A stretch of 64,000 nt of DNA, taken from an uncultured Anaerolineaceae bacterium. GTDB lineage: Bacteria > Chloroflexota > Anaerolineae > Anaerolineales > Anaerolineaceae. A program made the position numbers and the translations under genes. This document shows positions 37,593 to 45,896 of the stretch, piece by piece. The stretch is from positions 7,948 through 71,947 of the forward strand of contig CALIHP010000043.1 in NCBI GenBank assembly GCA_938020565.1, given 5' to 3'. Below the pieces are notes generated by a model. The model made no database searches. It was not told where the DNA came from and was given only the letters and a program-made list of their open reading frames with translations. Within the stretch, counting starts at the first letter, position 1, and every line of letters starts with the position of its first letter.

Positions 37593-38591
37593 TTAAATTT
37601 TAGCCCGTTCCGCGATCCGTTTGGCGCGAATCGAGGTAATCGACGTACCGAAAACGATAATCATGCCGACGACGAAGGTTTGAAAGTGAGTCGGGACGCC
37701 GAGGATAATCAGGTTGTTCTTAACCAGCGAAAGCAGCGCGACGCCGAGAATCGTTCCGGCGACGGTTCCATGTCCGCCGGTAATCCGGGTCCCCCCGATA
37801 ACGACAGCGGCGATGACCATCATTTCCTCGCCCATCAGGACTTTCGGATCGGCGACGCGCATGAGGATCATGTACGTAATCGCGCCGATCCCGGCGATCG
37901 CGCCGGAGAGAATATAGACGAAGAAGCGCGTCTTCGTAACGTTGAAGCCGACGATATGGGCGGCCTGAACGTCTCCGCCGATCGCGTACATGCCGCGCCC
38001 GAGCATCGTATGCCGCAACAGGAAGTAAATCAGGGCGCAGAGGAACACAGGAACGAGGATCAGCGCGGTCATCGCGTATTCGTTCCCCGCTTCGTTCGTA
38101 TAGGTGAAAAGCGAGATCTTATGCATCGTGTCGATTTTTTCAGGGAGATCGGTATAAATTTTCGTTCCGAGAAACGCGAGCGTCGCGCCGCTGGTAATCG
38201 AGCTGACCGCGAGCGTCGCGATCAGCGGCGGGATTCGCAGAATCGTAATCAGGAACGCGTTCAGCGCGCCGAACCCGGCCCCGATCAGGATCCCGAGCGT
38301 ATACGTCAGCGGAATCGAATCGATTCCGGTTTCAAGGAGAAAACGGATCGTCGCGATCATCGTCAAACAGGCGACAGCGGGAAACGAGACGTCGATTCCG
38401 CCCGAAACAATGACGATCATTTCGCATAGCGCAAAAATCAACGTAACCAGCATCGTGCGCAGCAGGTTGATTCCGGTCGCGGGCGAAAGGAACGTCGGGT
38501 TCGCGAATCCGATGACGGCGGAGAGCAGGACGATCAGGTAGACGACGATCGCCTCGTTGCTGAGGAGTTTTTGTTTCAGTTTTTCGTTCAT
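37593..38591 (-). CDS. RbsC/LsrC-like ABC permease
   Basis: 332 residues with about nine membrane spans. SGGIDVSFPAVACLTM is the permease signature (GGID with Phe instead of the usual Leu-Ser). VVIGGTRITGGHGTVAGT is the ATPase-contact loop. AAAGGAT lies before ATG 38591. Forms the channel with the neighbouring permease. Confidence 0.9.
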   Translation of the reverse strand: MNEKLKQKLLSNEAIVVYLIVLLSAVIGFANPTFLSPATGINLLRTMLVTLIFALCEMIVIVSGGIDVSFPAVACLTMIATIRFLLETGIDSIPLTYTLGILIGAGFGALNAFLITILRIPPLIATLAVSSITSGATLAFLGTKIYTDLPEKIDTMHKISLFTYTNEAGNEYAMTALILVPVFLCALIYFLLRHTMLGRGMYAIGGDVQAAHIVGFNVTKTRFFVYILSGAIAGIGAITYMILMRVADPKVLMGEEMMVIAAVVIGGTRITGGHGTVAGTILGVALLSLVKNNLIILGVPTHFQTFVVGMIIVFGTSITSIRAKRIAERAKI

Positions 38592-38606
38592 CGGCGGATC
38601 CTTTTC

Positions 38607-40088
38607 CTAATCGCTCAGCGTCCGGGACAGCGTTGTTTCGTCGACGTCTTTCGCACGGACCGTCGAAACCGCTTTCCCGTCTTTCATGACGATAATCCGG
38701 TTGCAGTTCTGAATCAGTTCGGCTAAATCGTCGGAGATAACGATCACGCCGACGCCGTCCGCGGCTAACGTATGAAGATAATGATGAATATCCGCTTTCG
38801 CGCCGATATCGACGCCGACCGTCGGCCCGTTCAGGATCAGCAGCCGCGGATGAGTATTCAGCCATTTGGCGATGACCATCTTCTGAGCGTTGCCGCCGGA
38901 AAGAGTCCGGATCGGCGGTTCGGCGCTCTTCGCGTTGCAGCCGATTTTCCGGATCCAGTCGATCGTATCGTTCAGCATCATTTTCCGGTCGACTCTTCCG
39001 TTGACGAAGTATTTCCGAATCGAAGCCGCGGTTGTATTTTCCTGAATCGAGCGGTTGAGGAAAAGTCCCTGCGTCAGGCGGTCCTCGGGGACGTAGCCGA
39101 TCCGATATCGGATCGCGTCGTCAATCGAGCGGATTTTAATTTCTTCTCCGTTCAGGAAGATTTTCCCGCTGGTCGCGGGCGCGACGCCGAAGAGGGCGTC
39201 GCCGATCTGTCCCCGACCTGAGCCGAGGAGACCGGTTATTCCTAAAACGTCGCCCTTTCGGAGCTCGAAAGAAACGTCGGCGAATTCGCCGGTCCGGGAG
39301 AGGTTTTCTACGCGGAAGATTTCTTCTTCGGAAGGCGCGGGCGCGTAGGTCGACTCGCTGATATCCCGGCCGGTCAGGTCGTGGATGAAGCTTTGGCGCG
39401 TGTAATTTTCCGCTGGACCGCTGGAAATTTTTTCGCCGTTCCGGAGGACGGTAATTCGTTCGGCGATATTGAAGATTTCGTCGATTTTATGATTGACGAT
39501 CATGATCGCCATATCCTTATCGCGCAGGTTTCGGATAATTTCGTTCAGCGCGTCGACTTCTTTCGCGGTCAGCGACGCGGTCGGCTCGTCCAGGATCAAC
39601 AGCTTTGCGTCGTTGATAATCGCGCGGCAGATCGCGACCATCTGCTTATTGGCGACCGAGAGGTTTTCGACGAGAATCTCCGGATCGAGCTTCGCGCCGA
39701 TTTTGTTCATTGCGTCGATCGCTAACGCGCGTGCCTCTTTCCAATTCATTCGCTTTGCCGCAGTCATGACAGAATGGTTGATCGAGATATTTTCGGCGAC
39801 GGAGAGATTGGGGAAGATCGCGAAATCCTGATAGATGACCTGGATCCCGGCGTTAATTGAATCGCGCGGCGTCAGCTTCTGAACCTCGCTGCCTTCGATT
39901 CGAATCTGGCCTTTGTCGGGTTGATAAATTCCTGAAATAATTTTGATCAGCGTCGATTTTCCAGAGCCGTTCTCGCCCGCCAGGCAGTGAATCTCGCCGC
40001 TGCGAATTTCTAAATCAACGCCGTTCAACGCGTGTACGCCGCCGAACGTTTTATAGACGTCTTTGATCGTTAAGAAAACATGAGACAC
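38607..40088 (-). CDS. RbsA-type ABC ATPase with altered second Walker B
   Basis: 493 residues, two ABC domains. Domain 1 is complete: GENGSGKSTL, LSVANKQ, LILDEPTAS. Domain 2 has reduced Walker A (GLLGSGRGQ), signature LSGGNAQK and the Walker B LILNGPTVGVD, in which Asp-Glu is replaced by Asn-Gly, so only the first site should hydrolyse ATP efficiently. Start is GTG 40088, with GAGGAG upstream. It powers the importer with the two following permeases. Confidence 0.9.
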   Translation of the reverse strand: MSHVFLTIKDVYKTFGGVHALNGVDLEIRSGEIHCLAGENGSGKSTLIKIISGIYQPDKGQIRIEGSEVQKLTPRDSINAGIQVIYQDFAIFPNLSVAENISINHSVMTAAKRMNWKEARALAIDAMNKIGAKLDPEILVENLSVANKQMVAICRAIINDAKLLILDEPTASLTAKEVDALNEIIRNLRDKDMAIMIVNHKIDEIFNIAERITVLRNGEKISSGPAENYTRQSFIHDLTGRDISESTYAPAPSEEEIFRVENLSRTGEFADVSFELRKGDVLGITGLLGSGRGQIGDALFGVAPATSGKIFLNGEEIKIRSIDDAIRYRIGYVPEDRLTQGLFLNRSIQENTTAASIRKYFVNGRVDRKMMLNDTIDWIRKIGCNAKSAEPPIRTLSGGNAQKMVIAKWLNTHPRLLILNGPTVGVDIGAKADIHHYLHTLAADGVGVIVISDDLAELIQNCNRIIVMKDGKAVSTVRAKDVDETTLSRTLSD

Positions 40089-40127
40089 CGGGGACGCTCC
40101 TCTTCAATCGTTGAATTTCGGATAAAG

Positions 40128-40158
40128 GGTGAAACCGACCGGATAAGTCGGTTCCACC
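40128..40158 (-). promoter_or_regulatory. 12-bp intercistronic stem-loop after binding-protein gene
   Basis: GGTGAAACCGAC (40128-40139) and GTCGGTTCCACC (40147-40158) pair over 12 positions, one G-U, around a seven-base loop. It lies between the binding-protein stop and the ATPase start, like the stem-loop in the other transporter operon. Probably sets unequal expression. Confidence 0.7.
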
Positions 40159-40199
40159 AGCATATAACCATCAACTTGTTTGGGAGAAAACTCTGTGGC

Positions 40200-41189
40200 T
40201 TAGAAGTCGTACGCCGGATCGTCGACGTTGTCCTTGTTGACGTCGATCCAGGCCTGCCCGTAAAGGACCTTTCCGTCCAGCGTGAGCTTATCGTAGCCTT
40301 CGATCCCGAGGTCCAGGCCGTCGGTGACTTCCTTCCCGTCAAGGATATTGACGGCGAGCTGAATCATGGCTTTCCCGGCGAGGGCAGGGTCCCAGAAACC
40401 GATCGTATCGATCGTTCCCTCTTTGATGTACTTGCCGGAGACGGAAACGAGCGAGGTCCCGACGATCTGGACCTTTCCGGAGAGGCCTAATTCCTGGACG
40501 GCGAGCGCGGCGCCGGCGACATCCGGCATTGCCGAACCCTGGACGCCCATGATATTCGGATTGGCGGTTAAAGCTTCTTTGACCTTTTCGTAAGAGATCG
40601 TCTGGTCGTCCTTTGTTTCAATCCGATCGGCCGCGAGTTTCATATCCGGGAAGTTGGCTTTCTGGTACTGGATCGCCGCTTCGGTCCACTGCATATGCGA
40701 TTCGGAGGTCAGTCCGCCGACCTCGAGGAGATATTCCCCTTTGCCGTCCATGAGTTCGCCGAGGCGCGCCATGAAATGTTCCCCATAGGCTTCGTTGTTG
40801 AATGCCTCGATATCGTAGTCAATATTTTCCATTCCGGAAGCTTCGTGCGAAATGACGAGAATTCCCGCTTCGCGGGCCTTTTTCAGGACCGGCTCGAGCG
40901 CTTCGGTCGAGAACGGAACGACGCAGATCGCGTCGACGCCCTGCGCGATCAGGTCTTCAATGAATTGCGCCTGAAGCGCGCCGTCGCCTTCGGACGGGCC
41001 GGTATAGAAAGCGTCGACGCCGGTTTCTTCGGCGTATTCTTTAACGCCGACTTCCATCCGCTGGAACCATGCGATACTGGTAAGTTTCGGGACGACTGCG
41101 ATCGTGTAGTCGCCGTCGGCGAAAGCGGGAACGATCGCGAAGGCGGTTAAAACAAGCGCCAGTAAAACTACAACAAAACCCTTTTTCAT
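40200..41189 (-). CDS. LsrB/RbsB-like sugar-binding protein
   Basis: 329 residues with a signal peptide (MKKGFVVVLLALVLTAFAIVPAFA). TIAVVPKLTSIAWF, GLWD-like TIGFWDPALAGKAM and the C-terminal DPAYDF resemble LsrB and related RhaS proteins; the Lys of VPKL is kept, but the DSD motif is ISHEASG here, so AI-2 is not the assured ligand. It is exported and delivers a small sugar or ketose to the permeases. First gene of a ten-gene minus-strand operon, preceded by an extended -10 promoter and repeated operator-like sites. Confidence 0.9.
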   Translation of the reverse strand: MKKGFVVVLLALVLTAFAIVPAFADGDYTIAVVPKLTSIAWFQRMEVGVKEYAEETGVDAFYTGPSEGDGALQAQFIEDLIAQGVDAICVVPFSTEALEPVLKKAREAGILVISHEASGMENIDYDIEAFNNEAYGEHFMARLGELMDGKGEYLLEVGGLTSESHMQWTEAAIQYQKANFPDMKLAADRIETKDDQTISYEKVKEALTANPNIMGVQGSAMPDVAGAALAVQELGLSGKVQIVGTSLVSVSGKYIKEGTIDTIGFWDPALAGKAMIQLAVNILDGKEVTDGLDLGIEGYDKLTLDGKVLYGQAWIDVNKDNVDDPAYDF

Positions 41190-41221
41190 CTTTATTGCCT
41201 TTCTGTTTTTTATAACTTCCG

Positions 41222-41285
41222 ACTAAACAAACGGTTTTTGTTTACTAAATCATTCACTGTGTTAGTCGGTTCGTTTAGTATACCA
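41222..41285 (-). promoter_or_regulatory. Extended -10 promoter and paired operator-like repeats
   Basis: On the minus strand TGGTATACT (41277-41285) is an extended -10. Downstream lie an 8-base inverted repeat TAAACAAA/TTTGTTTA (41224-41231, 41237-41244) and, further, ACTAAACAAACGG (41222-41234) facing ACTAAACGAACCG (reverse, 41267-41279). These are good candidates for binding the LacI protein encoded in the operon. Confidence 0.6.
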
Positions 41286-41393
41286 TCGGCGTTTTGTCTC
41301 AGCATCCAGCGTTTCACGAAAGAAAAAGAAGTAAGGAATAAAGTCATATGATCGTCATGAGGATTGTCTTAGTTCCGTATGGGGTTCCAGCTT

Positions 41394-41431
41394 GAAAAAC
41401 GGCGCGGGAACGGATCCGGGGCCCCCGCGCC
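41394..41431 (-). terminator. Intrinsic terminator
   Basis: Minus-strand GGCGCGGG/CCCGCGCC stem (41424-41431 with 41401-41408) is followed by GTTTTTC. Ends the CrtO-like gene. Confidence 0.75.
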
Positions 41432-41472
41432 TCGGGCTTTTATTATCCCGTTCCGCCGGACGGGCTGCGTTT

Positions 41473-42024
41473 TCAGGAACCGCCCGGCTTCCGGGCCGTC
41501 GTCTGGCGCGCGAGTTTCCTGCGGATCGCTTTTTCCAGCTGGATCAGGCGTGGGCGGTTGTATCGTTGGACCCAGATGAACGGCAGCTGGCAGCAGGCGT
41601 AAATCGTCGACAGGGTCAGGAAGAGCTTAAATCCCTGCGTCCGGTCGGGGGTGAGGAAGCCGTACAGAACGAAAACATATCCGATTGCGCCGAGGAGGAA
41701 ATGAACCGTTTCTCCCCGGCAGGTATGCAGAACGAAGCGATGGATGTAGTCGGGGTCTTCGAAGCTGCTGATTTTTCCTTTATTGAATCCACGGTTATTT
41801 TGCGGGAGGTAATCTTTCCATCGATGGATCCGAAGGAGCCTGAAGAATCTGGATTCAAAATCGCCGCCGCGAAAAGGGAACTCCTCCGGATGATAAACGC
41901 GGAGCGGAAGAAGGGCGTTGATAACGCGCGCGCCGTTCAGGCTGAGAACGAGGATCGAGAGGAGGTAGAAAAAAAGCGGTTTGATCACGTTTCCCCATAT
42001 TCTTCCTTTGAAAAGCATGGTCAA
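41473..42024 (-). CDS. CrtO-like glycosyl-4,4'-diaponeurosporenoate acyltransferase family protein
   Basis: 183 residues with three or four hydrophobic segments. WVQRYNRPRLIQL near the C-terminus is nearly the same as the conserved block of staphylococcal CrtO, and RIHRWKDYLPQN and ETVHFLLGAIGY match other family blocks. CrtO adds a fatty acid to a glycosylated carotenoid in the membrane. No carotenoid genes are near, so here it may acylate another glycolipid. The start is uncertain (TTG 42024 or ATG 42018) and lacks a clear ribosome site. Confidence 0.78.
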   Translation of the reverse strand: MTMLFKGRIWGNVIKPLFFYLLSILVLSLNGARVINALLPLRVYHPEEFPFRGGDFESRFFRLLRIHRWKDYLPQNNRGFNKGKISSFEDPDYIHRFVLHTCRGETVHFLLGAIGYVFVLYGFLTPDRTQGFKLFLTLSTIYACCQLPFIWVQRYNRPRLIQLEKAIRRKLARQTTARKPGGS

Positions 42025-42177
42025 AGAAAGCGTGTTTCGTTGAATTTTTTTTATCTCGGAAAAGATTATAACGGCAGATCGGCGGAAATCGTTTCAACGA
42101 ACGCGTTTTTCGCGAAAATAAGGATAACGAAAAGGGAGCGCCGCGGTTCCCCGGGTTCAAGATCGATTCTGGAAAAG

Positions 42178-42208
42178 GGGAGCCCACAGGGTGACCCTGC
42201 GGACTCCC
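42178..42208 (-). terminator. Intrinsic terminator of the desulfidase gene
   Basis: GGGAGCCCACAGGGT (42178-42192) and ACCCTGCGGACTCCC (42194-42208) form a long stem with two G-U pairs. On the minus strand it is followed by CTTTTCC. Confidence 0.8.
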
Positions 42209-42226
42209 GTTGCAAGGAGGAGGAAA

Positions 42227-43537
42227 TTATCGATTTTCAGCGAGGGATTCTTTCGTTTCCGGTTCGGCGCCGATCATGATCTTCAGGATCTCTTTATCGG
42301 TTTCCCTCATGCCGTCGCGCCCGAGCTTCGAGACGCTCGAAATCGTATTTTCAATCCCGTCTTTGACGATTCCGTCGCCGCCGGCGAACCGCTGCCGGTT
42401 GCGGGTCATGTCGATTGCGAGGTAGGCGCCGTCGATCGAGATTGCGATCTTCGCGGCGCAGGAGGGCTTTGCCCCGTCGCAGACGATTCCCGACGTAATC
42501 GCCAGACAGTTGATGACTTCGTTCTTAATAAATTCGTCGCTTTCGCCCATCAGGTACGAGATTCCGGCGCCGGAAGCGCAGGCGGCGGATACCGCGCCGC
42601 AGTAGGCGGATAAACGCCCGAGTCCGGCTTTTTGATGCAGCCCCAGAAGGTTCGCCAGGATCAGGGCGCGGTACAGTTCTTCTTCAGAGCTGTTGAGCGT
42701 TTTCGCGTGCTCGATAATTGGAATGGAAATCGTGATGCCCTGGTTCCCGCTTCCGGAGTTGATAACGACCGGTAGCTCGCAGCCGCTCATCCTTGCGTCA
42801 GAGCCGGCGGCGGCTTTCGCTTTCGCGCGGACGCGGACATCGTTTTCATTTTCGCGCAGGAGGACTTTCCCGATATTCGCGCCCCATTCGCCTTTCAGCC
42901 CTTCTTCGGCGATCGCCGTGTTATATTCGATCTGGCGCGCGATGACCTCGCGGACATCGCCGATTTCGCAGCTCCGCGCGAAGTCGAGGATTTCGTCGAC
43001 GCACATTTTCCCGGCGCCCTGCGATTCGCAGTAGCCGCAGGCGATTGGCTTTTCCATCAGGATCTCGCCGTTTTTCTCGATCAGGACGATATTCGTATGT
43101 TCGTTGACGATCCGGACGCGAACCGAATCGTCTCCGGCGGTTTCGGTGACGATGAGATCGAAGACGATCCCGCTGTCGAGGAATTCAGTCGTAATCACTT
43201 TTCGCGCGAGATACTTCGCGATTTCCCGTTTTTCTTCGGGCGTGACGTCGCTGATAACTTCGAGGCGTTTCGCGGAATCGCCGGCGATAATTCCGGCCGC
43301 AGCCGCGGCTTCAAGGCCTTTGAGCTCGTCGGTATTCGGGACAACGACAGATTTGACGTTCTTGATGATATTGCCGCTGGCCTGAAGGATGACTTTTTCC
43401 GGGATTTTTCCAAGGATTTCGCGCGCTTTTGCGGCGACGTAAGCAACGGCGATCGGCTCCGTGCAGCCCATCGCCGGGAGAAGTTCTTCTTTTAAGATGC
43501 TGACGTATTTCTGGTAACAGTCCGAATTTCGATCCAT
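42227..43537 (-). CDS. L-cysteine desulfidase / UPF0597 family protein
   Basis: 436 residues. PAMGCTEPIAVAYVAAKAR at the N-terminus and GIVCDGAKPSCAAKI near the C-terminus hold the conserved Cys residues of the UPF0597/CyuA family, serine-dehydratase-related iron-sulfur enzymes. CyuA breaks L-cysteine down to pyruvate, ammonia and sulfide. ATG 43537 (MDRNSDC) matches the usual start; an in-frame codon at 43588 would add 17 residues. A perfect-TATAAT promoter at 43682-43710 gives a leader of about 138 bases. Transcribed alone and ended by a strong hairpin. Confidence 0.88.
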   Translation of the reverse strand: MDRNSDCYQKYVSILKEELLPAMGCTEPIAVAYVAAKAREILGKIPEKVILQASGNIIKNVKSVVVPNTDELKGLEAAAAAGIIAGDSAKRLEVISDVTPEEKREIAKYLARKVITTEFLDSGIVFDLIVTETAGDDSVRVRIVNEHTNIVLIEKNGEILMEKPIACGYCESQGAGKMCVDEILDFARSCEIGDVREVIARQIEYNTAIAEEGLKGEWGANIGKVLLRENENDVRVRAKAKAAAGSDARMSGCELPVVINSGSGNQGITISIPIIEHAKTLNSSEEELYRALILANLLGLHQKAGLGRLSAYCGAVSAACASGAGISYLMGESDEFIKNEVINCLAITSGIVCDGAKPSCAAKIAISIDGAYLAIDMTRNRQRFAGGDGIVKDGIENTISSVSKLGRDGMRETDKEILKIMIGAEPETKESLAENR

Positions 43538-43681
43538 GATATTTTTTGAATGTTCTCTCTCTGGCTGCGTACGGCCCGGTCGAAGCAAAACGTTTTCAGA
43601 ATTAGCGGAAAGTTATCCGTTTCGGATCGAAAGCATTTCCGAATTTCTGACCCGCGTCCCGATGGCTCGCCGCTTGTTGTT

Positions 43682-43710
43682 ATTATATTGAATCGTTTGG
43701 ATTCTTGCAA
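43682..43710 (-). promoter_or_regulatory. Promoter of the cysteine desulfidase gene
   Basis: Minus strand: TTGCAA (43705-43710), 17-base spacer and consensus TATAAT (43682-43687). Start of transcription near 43675. Confidence 0.7.
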
Positions 43711-43784
43711 TCCGGAAAACGGCTCGATTGAAAAAAATCGGCCCAAGACTGAAAAAAAGCCGCGGAATGTGACGATTGGCGCGA

Positions 43785-43837
43785 AAAACTATGACGAATG
43801 TCCTGGCGTTGGCTGCTGGGACGTTCGTCATAGTTTT
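43785..43837. terminator. Long-stem terminator
   Basis: AAAACTATGACGAATGTCC (43785-43803) pairs with the matching arm at 43819-43837 (one G-U). T runs lie on both outer sides (GTTTTT on the minus strand). Placed to end the SMP-30/SDR operon. Confidence 0.8.
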
Positions 43838-43957
43838 ATGGGGGGGATGCGCAAAAGCACTGCGTGGCTTCGATTAGAAAACAGATATCGACAATATTCC
43901 CTGGATGTTTTTTGGATCCTGCCTTGGGGGACAGCTTCTGGAACGGATTTTTGGAAT

Positions 43958-44839
43958 TTAAGAATTGAGCCGAAAAGAGAACGGCGGCGGGCTGCTTACG
44001 GGAAGCTCTGCGCGAAAAATGGCCCCTGCTTCGGTTTCCGCTTCGCCCGTCGTGATCATCATCAGATTCCGTTTCCTGCCGCCGAACGAGGGACAGCTGA
44101 CATGCAGGCCGGCGACTTCGATTTCCGCCAGCCGCTCGCCGCTTTTCGGGTCGAAGCAGACGACCTTCTTCCCGCCCCAGAGCGCGATCCAAAGGTTCCC
44201 GGCGTCGTCGGCGCAGAGGCCGTCCGGAGCGCCGTCAGCTTCCGGGATCCGGATCATGGCGGTCCCTTCTCCGAGCGTTCCGTCCGGACGGATCGGATAG
44301 GCGGAGACCGTTTGCGTCGGCGTGTCGGCATGATACAGGGTCCCGCGGTCGGGGCTCCACGCCATCCCGTTCGGAATCGTCATTCCGGGCAGGATCTGGA
44401 GGATCGTATGGTCGCGGAGGACGTACAGCGCGCCCATTCCCCGTGCGTTGGGGTCGCTTTGATCGATCGCCATGACGCCGGCGTAAAGCGTTCCGTCCGG
44501 CCCGGCTTTCCCATCGTTGAAACGCAGCCGCGGGTCGAGGCGCAGCGAAAAATACGGCGCGCAGTCGCCGGAATCCAGATCGACGATTGTCAGCGTATCG
44601 CGGACGCCGGCGAGGACGCAGTAACCGTCGATCGGGACGATAAAGCCGACGCGGTCGGGCATCGGGATCCGGCGAACGCCGTTTCCATCGTCCGTCCCGT
44701 CGGGGCTCCATTCGCAGACGGTTTTTCCTTCGATATCGACGAAAACGAACGAATCCCGCGCGGCGATCCAAACCGGACCCTCGGCGAGCCGGAATTTCTC
44801 GTTTCCGATTCGCTCGGATGAATAAACGTGCCCGGGCAT
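43958..44839 (-). CDS. SMP-30/gluconolactonase-like protein
   Basis: 293 residues, a six-bladed beta propeller. RLAEGPVWIAARDSFVFVDI has the first metal Glu, RFNDGKAGPDGTLYAGVM the Asn/Asp region, IPNGMAWSPDRGTLYHADT and GAPDGLCADDAGNLWIALWGG the other metal ligands. These enzymes hydrolyse sugar lactones with Ca or Zn in the cytosol. ATG 44839 starts four bases after the SDR stop with no separate ribosome site, so it is coupled to that gene. The SDR could make the lactone that this enzyme opens. Confidence 0.9.
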   Translation of the reverse strand: MPGHVYSSERIGNEKFRLAEGPVWIAARDSFVFVDIEGKTVCEWSPDGTDDGNGVRRIPMPDRVGFIVPIDGYCVLAGVRDTLTIVDLDSGDCAPYFSLRLDPRLRFNDGKAGPDGTLYAGVMAIDQSDPNARGMGALYVLRDHTILQILPGMTIPNGMAWSPDRGTLYHADTPTQTVSAYPIRPDGTLGEGTAMIRIPEADGAPDGLCADDAGNLWIALWGGKKVVCFDPKSGERLAEIEVAGLHVSCPSFGGRKRNLMMITTGEAETEAGAIFRAELPVSSPPPFSFRLNS

Positions 44840-44843
44840 GCGT

Positions 44844-45605
44844 TCAGTCGACGAAATCGTTTTCGGCGACGACGGGGAGCGTCGCCGCTCCATCGATCCG
44901 CAGGATATTTCCGGTCATGTAGGCGGCGTTATCGGAAACGACGTACAGGACGGCATGCGCGATTTCTTTCGCGTCCGCGAACCGGCGCAGCGGCAGCTTC
45001 GCTTTCGCGTCGGCGAATTCATCGGTCGAGAGGCGCTCGACCGCCGTATAGCCGGGTTCGATCGCGACGACGCGGATTCCTTTCCGCGCTAACTCCATCG
45101 CGGCGTTTTTCGTGAATTTCGAGACGGCGGATTTCGCGCCGGCGTAAACGGTCGAATTCGGCCAGCAGCCTTCGACATGGTTTGAGGAAATATTGACGAT
45201 AACGCCCTTTTTCCCGGCCGCGATCATGCGCCGTGCCGCCAGCTGGGCGCAGAAGAAAACGCCGCGCCAGTCGACCGCCGTGATCCGGTCGAAATGTTCC
45301 TCCGTGACTTCCAGGAACGGCATGGATTCGCTGACGCCGGCGTTATTGACTAAAACGTCGAGCGTCAACCCGAGCGCGTCGATCTGATCGAACATGGCGC
45401 GCAGCTGGCTCATGTTCGACAGGTCCGCATGGATCGAGGTCGCTTCGCCGCCGCTCCGGACGATCTCCGTGCAGAGGGCCTCCGCTTCTTTTTTATGGGT
45501 ATTATAGTTAATGATGACCCGAAAGTCGGATTTCGCCATCTCGAAAGCGACCGCCCGGCCAATTCCAATCGCGGCTCCGGTAACCAGGACGACTTTTTTC
45601 GCCAT
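44844..45605 (-). CDS. Short-chain dehydrogenase/reductase
   Basis: 253 residues, classical SDR. VLVTGAAIGIGRAVA is the nucleotide loop (TGxxxGIG), NNAGVSE the central strand, NISSNHVEG the catalytic Ser and YAGAKSAV the YxxxK pair. Cofactor preference is not clear. Its pairing with a gluconolactonase-type gene suggests it oxidises a sugar to a lactone (glucose or aldose dehydrogenase-like), as in other bacteria. First gene of a two-gene minus operon; TATAAT at 45669-45674 on the minus strand is a likely -10. Confidence 0.9.
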   Translation of the reverse strand: MAKKVVLVTGAAIGIGRAVAFEMAKSDFRVIINYNTHKKEAEALCTEIVRSGGEATSIHADLSNMSQLRAMFDQIDALGLTLDVLVNNAGVSESMPFLEVTEEHFDRITAVDWRGVFFCAQLAARRMIAAGKKGVIVNISSNHVEGCWPNSTVYAGAKSAVSKFTKNAAMELARKGIRVVAIEPGYTAVERLSTDEFADAKAKLPLRRFADAKEIAHAVLYVVSDNAAYMTGNILRIDGAATLPVVAENDFVD

Positions 45606-45827
45606 TATTTTCTCCGTAATCTCTTAGTCCGTTTTTTTTGTTTCAGGCGGAATCCGCCGAGGTTTTTAATTATACGGTAGCGGAGTAGATATTGGGTGGG
45701 TAAAGCGAAAAATGGTGCTGTCTTTCGAGATTCCAGCTAAGAATTCAATTCGAAAAAGGATGATCTTGGAGCTCGACGCCGTCGTCAGCTTTCATTTTCG
45801 ATTTCTGGTTTCGCCGCCGACTGCTTT

Positions 45828-45833
45828 TATAAT
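45828..45833 (+). promoter_or_regulatory. Consensus -10 box upstream of the MFS gene
   Basis: TATAAT, about 64 bases before ATG 45897, with no clear -35. The 291-base gap also holds the SDR promoter on the other strand (TATAAT at 45669-45674) and nothing else recognised. Confidence 0.4.
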
Positions 45834-45896
45834 GGATATGCTTTCCGCTTTCGTTACACGGGAGCGACTTTTGGGTTAAAAGGAGCCAGGAATTTC

